From contig DYKI01000015.1 in assembly GCA_020722705.1 (NCBI GenBank), positions 1 to 54,450 of the forward strand: DNA of 54,450 bases, written 5' to 3'. The notes beneath the pieces were generated by a model. That model saw nothing but the letters and a program-made list of their open reading frames with translations, did not search any database and was not told the origin of the DNA. The translations under genes and the position numbers were made by a program. Positions 9,963 to 18,661 of this stretch are shown here, piece by piece (within the stretch, counting starts at the first letter, position 1; each line of letters opens with the position of its first letter). This DNA comes from Chthonomonas calidirosea (GTDB taxonomy: Bacteria > Armatimonadota > Chthonomonadetes > Chthonomonadales > CAJBBX01).

Positions 9963-10535
9963 ATGTCTCGCATAGGCAAGCGCCCCATACCACTGCCTGG
10001 GGGCGTGCAAATAACGCAGGGCGTGGGTGAGATAACCGTCAAGGGTCCTAAAGGATCATTGACCAAGCCGATCTCGCCGGAAATGCGCATCACAGTCTCC
10101 GACGGGGTCCTGACGGTCGAGCGGCCATCGGACTCCAAGGAGCATCGGTCGCTGCATGGCCTCACGCGCACCATTGTGGCGAACATGGTCGAGGGCGTCA
10201 CCAACGGGTTCAGTCGGACGCTTGAGGTGCACGGCGTCGGCTATCGGTCGGGATTGTCGGGCGAGAACCTGACTCTGTCCGTAGGTTTTTCTCACGGTAT
10301 CGAGATCGCTCCGCCCCCGGGGATCGTGTTCGAAGCCGGACAGGAGCAGCAAACCCGTCTGCCGTTCGTGGTGATTCGCGGTCTCGACAAAGAGCTTGTC
10401 GGACAGACCGCGGCGCAGATACGCCGACTGCGGAAGCCCGAGCCTTACAAGGGTAAGGGCATTCGATATCGGGGCGAGCAGGTGCGTCGGAAGGCCGGCA
10501 AGAGCGGCAAGGCAGGCGCAAAGGGCGGCAAGTAG
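9963..10535 (+). CDS. rplF: 50S ribosomal protein L6
   Basis: L6 lies near the sarcin-ricin loop at the factor-binding site. The 190-residue protein begins MSRIGKRPIPLPGGVQI and has the two homologous domains of the family. The second ends in RRLRKPEPYKGKGIRYRGE, the L6 signature. The C-terminus adds a short Gly/Lys tail (KAGKSGKAGAKGGK). Confidence 0.96.
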   Translation: MSRIGKRPIPLPGGVQITQGVGEITVKGPKGSLTKPISPEMRITVSDGVLTVERPSDSKEHRSLHGLTRTIVANMVEGVTNGFSRTLEVHGVGYRSGLSGENLTLSVGFSHGIEIAPPPGIVFEAGQEQQTRLPFVVIRGLDKELVGQTAAQIRRLRKPEPYKGKGIRYRGEQVRRKAGKSGKAGAKGGK

Positions 10536-10548
10536 CCGCCGTGTGTGC

Positions 10549-10578
10549 TTAGGAATACCGGGCGGTCGGGGGTATACT
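10549..10578 (+). promoter_or_regulatory. Possible internal promoter before rplR
   Basis: In the 119-base rplF-rplR gap, TTAGGA (10549-10554) and TATACT (10573-10578) are 18 bases apart, a fair sigma-70-type pair. It is followed by a 7-bp inverted repeat, AGGGCAG (10615-10621) and CTGCCCT (10631-10637), with a 9-base loop just before the rplR start. Neither element is proven; the gap is simply longer than most in this operon. Confidence 0.3.
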
Positions 10579-10654
10579 GTTCTTCTGCGTCCCTCCCGCC
10601 CATTCACATGGATAAGGGCAGGTCGGCAATCTGCCCTGCAAGGTTGGGCTAACA

Positions 10655-11008
10655 ATGGAGAAGAAGGTCGCGCTTCGGCTCAAGCGCCACAGGCGCGTTC
10701 GAGCCAAAGTCAAGGGAACCGCAGAACGACCCCGTCTCTGCGTCTTTCGCAGTACGAAGCACATCTACGCTCAGTTGATTGACGATGACGCTGGGGCGAC
10801 CCTCATTGCAGCTTCCAGCGTGGAGGCGCCGTTGCGCGGGCAGTCCGGAGGCAATATCGCGGGCGCTCGATCCGTTGGCGCAATGATCGCGAGTAAGGCC
10901 GGCGAGAAGGGGATCAAAGCCGTCGTCTTCGACCGAGGGGGGTTCAAATACCACGGCCGAGTGAAGTCGCTGGCGGACGCCGCCCGCGAAGGTGGATTGG
11001 AGTTCTAG
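10655..11008 (+). CDS. rplR: 50S ribosomal protein L18
   Basis: L18 binds 5S rRNA together with L5. The 117-residue protein starts [19 protein letters not shown] and has [21 protein letters not shown], and the C-terminal [26 protein letters not shown] split between [10 protein letters not shown] and [12 protein letters not shown]. It ends two bases before the rpsE ATG. A possible promoter and hairpin precede it. Confidence 0.96.
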   Translation: MEKKVALRLKRHRRVRAKVKGTAERPRLCVFRSTKHIYAQLIDDDAGATLIAASSVEAPLRGQSGGNIAGARSVGAMIASKAGEKGIKAVVFDRGGFKYHGRVKSLADAAREGGLEF

Positions 11009-11009
11009 A

Positions 11010-11561
11010 ATGGCGAGGATAGCGGCAGACACGCTCAACCTTGAAGAGCGCGTAGTACGCACGAACAAGGTCCAGAAGACCCACAAGGGTGGCCGTACAA
11101 TGAGCTGGAACGTCCTCGTTGTCGTGGGCGACCGGAAGGGCTGCGTTGGCGCCGGCCTCGGCAAGGCCAGGGCCATTCCCGATGCGATCCGTAAAGGGAC
11201 CGAGGATGCCAAGAAGAACATGATCGAGGTGCCGCTGGCAGGTTCGTCAATCCCCCATGAGGTGATTGCGCGCCATGGCGCCGCCGAGGTGCTGCTCAAG
11301 CCTGCCTCTGAAGGTACAGGCATCGTGGCGGGCAGCTCGGTGAGGACGATCCTCGAACTCGCCGGCATCAACGACGTTCTGGGGAAGAGCCTGGGTTCGT
11401 CGAACGCGATCAACATCGCCTGGGCGACGATGCGGGCCCTTGTCTCGTTGAAACGTCCGGAGGAAGTTGCTCGTATGCGTGGCAAGAGCGTGCGTGACTT
11501 GATGCCCTGGTACGCGGAGGAGACCGCGCCAGTGACGGAGGACGGGGATGTCGTGTCTTAA
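11010..11561 (+). CDS. rpsE: 30S ribosomal protein S5
   Basis: S5 sits at the mRNA entry site with S3 and S4 and affects decoding fidelity. I chose ATG 11010 ([16 protein letters not shown]), immediately after rplR, giving 183 residues. The dsRBD-like N-terminal domain has [19 protein letters not shown] and [15 protein letters not shown]. The C-terminal domain has [17 protein letters not shown] and [15 protein letters not shown]. It overlaps rpmD by 14 bases. Confidence 0.96.
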   Translation: MARIAADTLNLEERVVRTNKVQKTHKGGRTMSWNVLVVVGDRKGCVGAGLGKARAIPDAIRKGTEDAKKNMIEVPLAGSSIPHEVIARHGAAEVLLKPASEGTGIVAGSSVRTILELAGINDVLGKSLGSSNAINIAWATMRALVSLKRPEEVARMRGKSVRDLMPWYAEETAPVTEDGDVVS

Positions 11562-11784
11562 GGTCACCCTCACGCGGAGCCCGATCGGGTACGAGGAGGC
11601 GCAGAAGCGCACGGTGCGCGCACTCGGCCTCTCGCGTATGCACAAGACCGTTGTGCGGCCCGACAACCCGCAGGTGCGCGGAATGGTCACGGCGGTCAGT
11701 CATCTGGTGGAGGTCGAGGTCGTGGACGGCGAGTGTGCGAGACCTGTCCGGAAGCGGCGGCGCTCCGCGCGGAGCGGAGGTTAG
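11548..11784 (+). CDS. rpmD: 50S ribosomal protein L30
   Basis: The compact alpha/beta L30 fold is recognisable: [50 protein letters not shown]. At 78 residues it is longer than the usual 60 because of a basic tail ([14 protein letters not shown]). The ATG lies within the end of rpsE; a GTG three bases on is an alternative start. Confidence 0.93.
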   Translation: MSCLKVTLTRSPIGYEEAQKRTVRALGLSRMHKTVVRPDNPQVRGMVTAVSHLVEVEVVDGECARPVRKRRRSARSGG

Positions 11785-11787
11785 GCA

Positions 11788-12225
11788 ATGCAGATTCACG
11801 AACTGAGACCTGCGCCCGGCGCGCATCCCACCTCCAAGAAGGTGGGGCGCGGCCCAGGGTCAGGCAAGGGAAAGACAAGTGGGCGAGGATCCAAGGGGCA
11901 ACGGGCTCGTGGGCGTCCATCGCTCGGGTTTGAGGGCGGGCAGACCCCGCTGCATCGAAGGCTTCCGCAGTTGCGAGGGTTCAAGCCCGTCAACCGCATC
12001 GAGTATGCGGTTGTCAATGTCGGCGACCTTGAGTGCTTCGAGGCCGATGCCGTGGTAACGGCACAGACGATGTTCGAAGCCGGAATGCTTCGGCACGCCG
12101 ACGAGCGCGTTAAGGTGCTCGGCGACGGTGATCTGACGAAGAAGCTCACGGTTCGGGCTCACAGGTTCAGCCGGACGGCAGTCGAGAAGCTGCAGGCTGT
12201 CGGCGGCGCGGCGGAGGTGCTCTGA
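11788..12225 (+). CDS. rplO: 50S ribosomal protein L15
   Basis: L15 is a late assembly protein of the 50S. The 145-residue protein starts MQIHELRPAPGAHPTSKKV and has the Gly-rich GRGPGSGKGKTSGRGSKGQ, the GFEGGQTPLHRRLPQLRGF segment, and a C-terminal SRTAVEKLQAVGGAAEVL. It lies directly between rpmD and secY, the standard order. Confidence 0.96.
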   Translation: MQIHELRPAPGAHPTSKKVGRGPGSGKGKTSGRGSKGQRARGRPSLGFEGGQTPLHRRLPQLRGFKPVNRIEYAVVNVGDLECFEADAVVTAQTMFEAGMLRHADERVKVLGDGDLTKKLTVRAHRFSRTAVEKLQAVGGAAEVL

Positions 12226-12227
12226 CC

Positions 12228-13514
12228 TTGTTAGAGTCGTTGATGCAGGCGTTCCGAATACCGGAGCTGAAACGGCGCATTTACGTCAACCTGGTGATGT
12301 TCGCAGTCTTCGTTCTGGGCGCCCACATTCCGGTACCCGGCATAGACCACGACAAGCTTGATGCGCTCTTCGGCAGCGGCGGCTTCATGGGCCTTGTGGA
12401 TGTCTTCTCGGGCGGGGCCTTGCGGAAGATGACTATCCTGGCGATGGGGATCACGCCGTACATCAATGCGTCCATCATCATGCAGATGCTGTCCATCGCC
12501 ATACCGCAGCTCGAAGCCATGAGCAAGGAAGGCGAGTCGGGACGCAAGCAGATCGCGCGCATTACCCGGTACCTGACCATTGTGCTGGCAGCCCTGCAGG
12601 CGCTGGGGTTCAGCTTCTCATTCCGGGCCGCTGCCACAACGAGCATCGGCTTGCTGCAAATGTGCATCATCATGACGGCGGGTACGGCGTTCCTGCTCTG
12701 GATCGGCGAACAGGTCACCGAGCACGGGATCGGCAACGGGGTGTCGCTGGTGATCTTCGCCGGTATCATGACCAGCCTGCCCTACCAGAGCAGCCTGATC
12801 GTGACATCCGTGGAGAGCGGCCTGGTGACGCCGCTTAACGTCATTCTGCTTCTCGCACTGTTCGTCGGCACCATCTACGGCATTGTGCTGATCACGCAGG
12901 GCGCGCGTCGCATACCGATTCAGCATGTGAAGCGCGTGGTGGGGCTGCGCGCACCAAGCAACGCCTCGTTTCTTCCGATCAAGGTGAATACCGCAGGCGT
13001 GATCCCCATCATTTTCGCCATCTCGATGGTGCTCTTCCCTGCGCAGATCCTGAACTCCATTCCGTCGAAGGCAGAGTGGTTTCTGCGGCTGAAGGCCATT
13101 GCGAACTCGTTCAGTCCGGGGGCTAGCTGGTGGGCGATGGTGCTCTATGTGGGGCTCATCATCGTGTTCACGTTCTTCTACACGGCAGTTGTGATGAACG
13201 TCCAGGACATGGCGGACAACCTCAAGAAGTACGGCAACTACATTCCGGGAATCAGACCCGGGAAGCCGACGTTCGATTATCTTGAGCGCGTCGTGTCCCG
13301 CATCACGCTGGCAGGGGCCGTGTTCCTCGCCGCAGTCGCGGTGGTCCAGTATGTGGCACCTGCGCTGACCGGCGTGACTTCGTTTACCCTGATCGGCGGA
13401 ACGTCGCTGCTGATCGTGGTGGGCGTGGCTATCGAGACGATGCAGGCGATCGAAGCCCAAATGCTGATGAGGAACTACGAAGGGTTTATCAAACAGAGCG
13501 GCATCACCGCCTGA
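12228..13514 (+). CDS. secY: Protein translocase subunit SecY
   Basis: SecY forms the channel of the Sec translocon in the inner membrane. The 428-residue protein has ten predicted membrane spans. Family motifs are FRIPELKRRIYVNLVM at the start, the plug/TM2 region SGGALRKMTILAMGITPYI, the cytoplasmic loop (GARRIPIQHVKRVVG), and PGIRPGKPTFDYLERVVSR before TM9. The TTG at 12228, two bases after rplO, gives MLESLMQAFRIPEL, matching the family; ATG 12243 is an alternative. Confidence 0.95.
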   Translation: MLESLMQAFRIPELKRRIYVNLVMFAVFVLGAHIPVPGIDHDKLDALFGSGGFMGLVDVFSGGALRKMTILAMGITPYINASIIMQMLSIAIPQLEAMSKEGESGRKQIARITRYLTIVLAALQALGFSFSFRAAATTSIGLLQMCIIMTAGTAFLLWIGEQVTEHGIGNGVSLVIFAGIMTSLPYQSSLIVTSVESGLVTPLNVILLLALFVGTIYGIVLITQGARRIPIQHVKRVVGLRAPSNASFLPIKVNTAGVIPIIFAISMVLFPAQILNSIPSKAEWFLRLKAIANSFSPGASWWAMVLYVGLIIVFTFFYTAVVMNVQDMADNLKKYGNYIPGIRPGKPTFDYLERVVSRITLAGAVFLAAVAVVQYVAPALTGVTSFTLIGGTSLLIVVGVAIETMQAIEAQMLMRNYEGFIKQSGITA

Positions 13515-13570
13515 CGCAGCACTATTACCGACAGAACCAGCCTGTTACAGGCTGCAGGAGACATGCGCGA

Positions 13571-14227
13571 ATGGTCTATGTGTTGTTTGGTCCGCCTGGA
13601 GCCGGCAAGGGCACCCAGGGAGCACGCATCGCGGCGCAGTACGGCGTTCCGACGATATCAACGGGAGCCATCTTCCGGGACAACGTAGCGGCGGGGACGC
13701 CTCTGGGGCTCGTTGCTAAGGACTATATGTCTCGCGGACAACTTGTGCCCGATGAGATCGTGGTGCAGTTGGTGAAGGATCGCATCAGCGAGCCCGACTG
13801 CGCTGCGGGGTTCCTTCTCGACGGTTTTCCGCGGACCATCAATCAGGCCGAGATACTCGAGGTGATGCTCGGGGAGGCGGGGATCGCCATAGATGGCGTT
13901 CTGGACTTTGAGGTCGGCGAAGACGAGCTGGTCAAGCGGCTGTCGGGCAGGCGGACGTGCTCCAAGTGCGGTGCGACGTATCACATCGTTGCCGTGCCCC
14001 CGCGGCAGGCCGGTGTCTGCGACCAGTGCGGAGGAGCGCTGGAGCAGCGTGCCGACGACATGCCGGAGGCGATTCGCACTCGGTTACATGAGTATCAGGC
14101 CAAAACGGCGCCCGTCCTGGCGTTTTATCGCGAACGGGGTCTTCTGCGTGAGATAGATGCCAACGCTTCGCCGGACGAGATATTCGCGAAGGTCCTGGCT
14201 GTGCTTCCAACGGCGGCTGCGGTTTAG
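13571..14227 (+). CDS. adk: Adenylate kinase with zinc lid
   Basis: Catalyses AMP + ATP to 2 ADP. The 218-residue long form has the P-loop GPPGAGKGTQ (7-16), the AMP-binding STGAIFRD, the DGFPRT motif, and a lid domain with CSKC and CDQC pairs that should hold a structural zinc, as in Gram-positive and many thermophilic enzymes. The location between secY and map is typical. A stretch of 56 bases separates it from secY. Confidence 0.96.
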   Translation: MVYVLFGPPGAGKGTQGARIAAQYGVPTISTGAIFRDNVAAGTPLGLVAKDYMSRGQLVPDEIVVQLVKDRISEPDCAAGFLLDGFPRTINQAEILEVMLGEAGIAIDGVLDFEVGEDELVKRLSGRRTCSKCGATYHIVAVPPRQAGVCDQCGGALEQRADDMPEAIRTRLHEYQAKTAPVLAFYRERGLLREIDANASPDEIFAKVLAVLPTAAAV

Positions 14228-14248
14228 GGCTTCGTACAAAGGAACGTT

Positions 14249-15037
14249 GTGGGAACCAGGGCTAAAGAGGACATACAGCCGAAGACACCCGATGAGATAG
14301 TGAAGATCCACGCGGCAGGCCGCATCGTCCGGTATGCACTCGAGGCGATGCGCGACGCGATCGTCCCGGGTGTGAGCAGCACGAGCGACCTTGAGAGGGC
14401 GGCAGCACGAGCCATCACGGAGAAAGGCGGTACCTCAGCGTTCCTCGGCTACGCGCCGATGGGGCATCCCCCATACCCTGCCTGGACGTGCATCTCGGTA
14501 AACGAAGAGGTTATCCACGGAATACCAGGGCGCCGCGTGCTGCAGAGCGGTGACATTGTGGGTTGCGATGTCGGTGTGAAGCTGGATGGGTACTTTGCGG
14601 ATGGCGCCTGGACCTTCCCGGTTGGCAGGGTCGAAGCTGAGATAGAGCGGCTGCTTGCCACGGCGGAGGAGGCGCTTTTCCAGGGGATTGCGCAGGCAAG
14701 GACAGGCCATCGAGTCGGGGACATTGGCGCCGCCATCGAGCGACACGTGCGACGCCGGGGCTTCTCGGTGGTGCATGAGATGGTCGGGCATGGGGTTGGC
14801 CGGGCGCTGCATGAGGCGCCACAGGTCCCGAACCATGGACGGCCCGGTACCGGACCGTTGCTGTTGGAGGGGACGACGCTGGCTATTGAGCCGATGGTCA
14901 ATATGGGCAGCAGACAGATCGAGGTGCTCAACGACGGTTGGACTATAGTGACGCACGACCGCAAGATGTCGGCGCACTTCGAGCACACCGTTGCAGTAAC
15001 CCGCAACGGGGCGATGATCCTGACGCAGGGGGACTGA
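14249..15037 (+). CDS. map: Methionine aminopeptidase, type I
   Basis: Removes N-terminal Met from new proteins. The 262-residue enzyme shows the pita-bread fold ligands: the Asp pair in VGCDVGVKLDGYFADGAWTF (given as VGCDVGV and GYFADGAWTF), His in MVGHGVGR, Glu in LAIEPMVN and Glu in FEHTVAVT. ISVNEEVIHGIP matches the substrate-side signature. The start is GTG at 14249 with AAAGGAACG upstream. Its TGA is directly followed by the infA ATG. Confidence 0.95.
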   Translation: MGTRAKEDIQPKTPDEIVKIHAAGRIVRYALEAMRDAIVPGVSSTSDLERAAARAITEKGGTSAFLGYAPMGHPPYPAWTCISVNEEVIHGIPGRRVLQSGDIVGCDVGVKLDGYFADGAWTFPVGRVEAEIERLLATAEEALFQGIAQARTGHRVGDIGAAIERHVRRRGFSVVHEMVGHGVGRALHEAPQVPNHGRPGTGPLLLEGTTLAIEPMVNMGSRQIEVLNDGWTIVTHDRKMSAHFEHTVAVTRNGAMILTQGD

Positions 15038-15367
15038 ATGCCACCGAAACGCACATACAAGACCGGGGGATCGGGACGCAGAGGAGGCAAGAGAACCGCA
15101 CGACCTGCGCCCGAGGCGCGAACCGCCAGGCCGGCTGATCTATCTGAAGACGGGAAGGAACAGGGGATCGAGACCGAGGGCGTTGTTGTCGAAAACCTGC
15201 CGAACGCCACGTTTCGCGTCAAACTGCACAACGGTCACGAAGTCATCGCTCACGTGTCGGGGAAGATCAGGATGCACTTCATCCGGATATTGCCGGGGGA
15301 CCGTGTGCTGGTCGAGCTGTCGCCGTATGACCTCGAACGGGGGCGCATCACGTACCGATACAAGTAG
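15038..15367 (+). CDS. infA: Translation initiation factor IF-1 with basic N-terminal extension
   Basis: IF-1 binds the 30S A site during initiation. Residues about 43-109 form the OB fold: [55 protein letters not shown]. Ordinary IF-1 has about 72 residues; this one has 109 because of an Arg/Gly/Pro-rich leader ([17 protein letters not shown] and on). No ATG, GTG or TTG lies between the leader and the OB fold, and the ATG abuts the map stop, so the extension looks genuine. Confidence 0.93.
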   Translation: MPPKRTYKTGGSGRRGGKRTARPAPEARTARPADLSEDGKEQGIETEGVVVENLPNATFRVKLHNGHEVIAHVSGKIRMHFIRILPGDRVLVELSPYDLERGRITYRYK

Positions 15368-15457
15368 GCGGCCGGTCTGAGAGGCGGGCAGCAAACGAAG
15401 CGGAGCCTGGGAGCTCGGGCAGTTTGTCCGTCCCCGAGGCGCTCTCAGGGGGATAGA

Positions 15458-15571
15458 ATGAAGGTTAGAGCATCTGTCAAGAAGATGTGCGAGAAGTGCA
15501 AGGTGATCAAGCGAGAGGGCGTTCTGCGTGTTATCTGCAAGAACCCGAAACACAAGCAGCGGCAAGGCTGA
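15458..15571 (+). CDS. rpmJ: 50S ribosomal protein L36, zinc form
   Basis: A 37-residue protein, [20 protein letters not shown] followed by a [13 protein letters not shown] end. Cys11, Cys14, Cys27 and His32 form the zinc ribbon of the C+ form. AGGGGGATAG lies upstream of the ATG. The 90-base gap after infA shows nothing else clear. The infA-rpmJ-rpsM order is conserved in most bacteria. Confidence 0.95.
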   Translation: MKVRASVKKMCEKCKVIKREGVLRVICKNPKHKQRQG

Positions 15572-15646
15572 GGCCGCTGGAGCGCTCCGGAGGCCATGCG
15601 TGGACGTGGCAGCGGAGGGGGATGCGACATTGTATGGAGGACGGTA

Positions 15647-16024
15647 TTGGCCAGAATAGCGGGCGTTGATCTGCCGCGCGACAAGCGCATTGAATACGCC
15701 TTGCCCTACATCTACGGGATAGGACTGTCCAGCGCCAGGAAAATCGTGGCGGCGGCAGGCATCAATCCGGATACCCGTGTGCGCGACCTGACGGAATCGG
15801 AGAGCAGCCGGCTGCGCGAGCTGATCGAGCGCGATTACCGTGTCGAAGGCGACCTCCGTCGGGAGATTTCGCTCAACATTCGCCGGTTGGTCGAGATCGG
15901 CTGCTATCGGGGGCTGCGCCATCGTCGAAGCCTGCCGGTACGCGGCCAGCGCACCAAGACGAATGCGCGCATACGCAAGGGGCCCAAGCGCACGATTGCC
16001 GGCAAGAAGCGCGCGAAGAAGTAG
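15647..16024 (+). CDS. rpsM: 30S ribosomal protein S13
   Basis: S13 contacts the P-site tRNA and forms bridges with L5. I set the start at TTG 15647 ([20 protein letters not shown]), with GGAGG 7 bases before it, giving the normal 125 residues. Earlier in-frame starts add a Gly-rich segment unlike S13. [16 protein letters not shown] is the HhH-like motif, and [20 protein letters not shown] is the C-terminal signature. Confidence 0.95.
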   Translation: MARIAGVDLPRDKRIEYALPYIYGIGLSSARKIVAAAGINPDTRVRDLTESESSRLRELIERDYRVEGDLRREISLNIRRLVEIGCYRGLRHRRSLPVRGQRTKTNARIRKGPKRTIAGKKRAKK

Positions 16025-16069
16025 GCCAGGTGATGCAGCGCAGCCTTGCGTTGCGCAGGGGGAGTTCGG

Positions 16070-16474
16070 ATGGCTAACAAGAAGACGACAGGCTCTGCTG
16101 CGCGGCAGAAGCCGAAAGAGAAGAAGAACATCGTACAGGGCGTGGCCCACATCCAGTCCACGTTCAACAACACGTTAATCACGATCACCGATATGAAGGG
16201 TGACGCGATATCATGGGCCAGCGCGGGAGCGATCGGGTTCAAAGGAACCAAGAAGGGTACCCCGTTTGCGGCGCAGATCGCTGCCGAGAACGCGGCGCGC
16301 AAGGCAATGGAGCATGGGCTGAGACGGGTCGAGGTGTTCGTCAAAGGCCCTGGATCGGGGCGTGAAACCGCCATCCGATCGTTGCAGGCGGTTGGGCTTG
16401 AAGTCATGCTGATTCGGGATGTTACGCCGATCCCGCATAACGGCTGTCGAGCGCCAAAGCGCCGAAGAGTGTAG
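16070..16474 (+). CDS. rpsK: 30S ribosomal protein S11
   Basis: S11 lines the mRNA exit/platform. ATG 16070 with CAGGGGGAG upstream gives 134 residues. Conserved text includes [54 protein letters not shown] and the C-terminal [16 protein letters not shown]. It is followed by a 104-base gap before rpsD. Confidence 0.96.
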   Translation: MANKKTTGSAARQKPKEKKNIVQGVAHIQSTFNNTLITITDMKGDAISWASAGAIGFKGTKKGTPFAAQIAAENAARKAMEHGLRRVEVFVKGPGSGRETAIRSLQAVGLEVMLIRDVTPIPHNGCRAPKRRRV

Positions 16475-16578
16475 AAGATCGCGGGAGGACGACATCCCGA
16501 CGAGTCGGGACGTAAACTCCCAGGAGCCGGAGAGGCTCTCGCTTGCCGGCGCAGACCGGAAGGAGCATCGTATAACGC

Positions 16579-17214
16579 ATGGCAACATCTTCGTACCCGC
16601 GGTGTCGGCAATGCCGACGGGAAGGTCAGAAGCTATTCTTGAAGGGCGATCGCTGTATGGCGAAGTGCCCGCTGAACGATGACAAGCGCAACAAACCGCC
16701 TGGAATGCACGGCGACAAGCTCATACGCCGCAAAGTCACCGAATACGGCAGCCAGTTGCGCGAGAAGCAGAAGCTGCGCCGCATCTACGGCGTGATCGAG
16801 GGACAGTTCCGACGTTACGTAGACGAGGCTATGCGGCGTCGTGGAGTGACGGGCGAGAATCTGCTGCAGCTTCTCGAGATGCGTCTCGACAACGTCATCT
16901 ATCGCCTTGGCTATGCCCCCTCGCGCTCCATGGCCCGCCAGATGGTAGGTCACAGGTTCTTCACGGTGAACGGGCGGCGTGTCAACATACCCTCGTACCA
17001 GGTCCGTCCGGGCGATGTCATCGCGGTGCACGAGACGAAGAACGGCACAGCCATCATCAAAGCCGCCCGCGAGAAGTCGCACAGCCGTGGGGTGGCCGAG
17101 TGGCTCGAGTTCGACCAGAACGAGCTTGTCGGACGGGTGCTCCAAGCCCCCGAGCGCCGGCAGATCGACACGGAAGTTCAAGAGCAGCTCATCGTCGAGT
17201 TCTACTCGCGCTAA
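16579..17214 (+). CDS. rpsD: 30S ribosomal protein S4, zinc-type N-terminus
   Basis: S4 is a primary assembly protein and, in other bacteria, an operon repressor. The N-terminus has CRQC, then CMAKC within residues 9-31, the C+ zinc form. The S4 RNA-binding domain at about 97-160 reads MRLDNVIYRLGYAPSRSMAR and VNGRRVNIPSYQVRPGD. Length is 211 residues, normal. AAGGAGCATCG precedes the ATG. Confidence 0.95.
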   Translation: MATSSYPRCRQCRREGQKLFLKGDRCMAKCPLNDDKRNKPPGMHGDKLIRRKVTEYGSQLREKQKLRRIYGVIEGQFRRYVDEAMRRRGVTGENLLQLLEMRLDNVIYRLGYAPSRSMARQMVGHRFFTVNGRRVNIPSYQVRPGDVIAVHETKNGTAIIKAAREKSHSRGVAEWLEFDQNELVGRVLQAPERRQIDTEVQEQLIVEFYSR

Positions 17215-17312
17215 CGCCACGGCCAGTCAAGGCGATACGAAGCGAAGCATCGCCGGCCGGCGTCTTGGGCGCACGGTGACGCCGGCATCATGAGCGGAAG
17301 TTGAGGTTGCCC

Positions 17313-18581
17313 ATGGAAGTAGCACTGCCACGCATGGAAACGCTGGAGGAAACGCCGACGTTCGGTAAGTTCGTCGTCGAGCCCCTTGAGCGCGGGTACG
17401 GCGTGACGCTTGGGAACTCGCTGCGTCGCGTTATGCTCTCGGCCATCGAGGGTGCCGCGATTACGGCCGTCAAGATAGACGGCGTGCTGCACGAGTTCTC
17501 GGAAATACCGGGTCTGAAGGAAGATACAACGGAGCTGCTGCTGAACTTGAAGAACCTGAACCTGCGGGTTGAGCCGTCCGCTGCGGGGAGAGCGGAAGCG
17601 CATACCGTCAGGATCGAGCGCAGGGGCGCGGGCCGGATAACCGGCGCGGATGTTGAGTGTCCCGCCGGGGTTGAGGTCGTCAATCCCGAGTGTTACATTG
17701 CGACGATCGCCGACGACAACGCCTCGCTGAGCATGGAGATGGTTGTTGAGGTAGGGAAGGGTTACGTTCTGCCCGACAAACAGGAGCAGCGTCCGGGCCA
17801 GCCCATCGGTGTGATACCGGTTGGATCAGCGTTCACGCCGGTGCGCAAGGTCAACTATACGGTCGAGCCGCGTCGTGTCGGGTTCAAGACCGACTATGAG
17901 CGGCTGGTGCTTGACATCACCACGAATGGTACGATGAAGCCGAGCGCGGCAATCAGCCAGGCAGCGATGATCCTCGACAGGTTCTACCGGCACTTCATGG
18001 AGCTTGCCCCTGTGAACGTCACCGAAGGTGACGATAGCCAGGAACCCCTGAGGCCCGCTGAGTTTGAGCCACAAGCTGCGTACGACATGCTCGTGCGCGC
18101 AGGCATCAATACACGGGGCAAGCTGCGGGCGCAGGACGTCAAGGCCCTTCGCGGAATCGAGGGCTTCGGACAGGAGCACGAGAATGCGGTGAAGGAGTGG
18201 ATGCGCAAGCATCCCGCTCAGCAGGGAGGCGAGGCCCTGGCCATCGGGGCCATCCTGCCCGGCGGCCAGGCAGCCGATGAGCGGATCGAGGAGATGGAGT
18301 TCTCGGTCCGTACGCACAACTGCCTCAAGAGGGCGAACATCCTGACGATCGGCGAGCTTGTTCAGACGACCGAATCTGAGCTGATGCAGATCAAGAACTT
18401 CGGCGTCAAGTCGCTGAACGAGGTTCGTACAAAGCTGGCCCAGCGAGACCTGGCGCTTCGCGGTGAGGAAGTCGCAACCCCTAAGAACACCGAGACCGAC
18501 CGTGTGGCGCAGCAGCCGCAGGTGTTGCCGGAAGAGGCGGGGGAGCAGGATGCGCAGGAGCCCGGCGGGTCTGATGAGTGA
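17313..18581 (+). CDS. rpoA: RNA polymerase alpha subunit, apparently with two C-terminal HhH domains
   Basis: Alpha dimerises to seed RNA polymerase assembly; its C-terminal domain (CTD) binds UP elements and activators. From ATG 17313 it has 422 residues, about 90-110 more than typical. The N-terminal domain (1-about 230) is normal: GYGVTLGNSLRRVMLSAIEG and NYTVEPRRVGFKTDYERLVL. The usual CTD is near residues 329-378 (HNCLKRANILTIGEL, IKNFGVKSLNEV). Between them, residues about 251-300 align with the CTD without gaps (YDMLVRAGINTRGKL, IEGFGQEHENAV). I read this as a tandem, degenerate CTD. An acidic tail of about 40 residues follows. TTG 17301 is a possible earlier start. Confidence 0.93.
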   Translation: MEVALPRMETLEETPTFGKFVVEPLERGYGVTLGNSLRRVMLSAIEGAAITAVKIDGVLHEFSEIPGLKEDTTELLLNLKNLNLRVEPSAAGRAEAHTVRIERRGAGRITGADVECPAGVEVVNPECYIATIADDNASLSMEMVVEVGKGYVLPDKQEQRPGQPIGVIPVGSAFTPVRKVNYTVEPRRVGFKTDYERLVLDITTNGTMKPSAAISQAAMILDRFYRHFMELAPVNVTEGDDSQEPLRPAEFEPQAAYDMLVRAGINTRGKLRAQDVKALRGIEGFGQEHENAVKEWMRKHPAQQGGEALAIGAILPGGQAADERIEEMEFSVRTHNCLKRANILTIGELVQTTESELMQIKNFGVKSLNEVRTKLAQRDLALRGEEVATPKNTETDRVAQQPQVLPEEAGEQDAQEPGGSDE

Positions 18582-18661
18582 TGGGTTTCGAGCAGTTGGG
18601 CAACGCGGGGAGACCCTGCACGTTGGAGCGCGAGCACTGCGCCCGTTGAAAGGATGATAGC

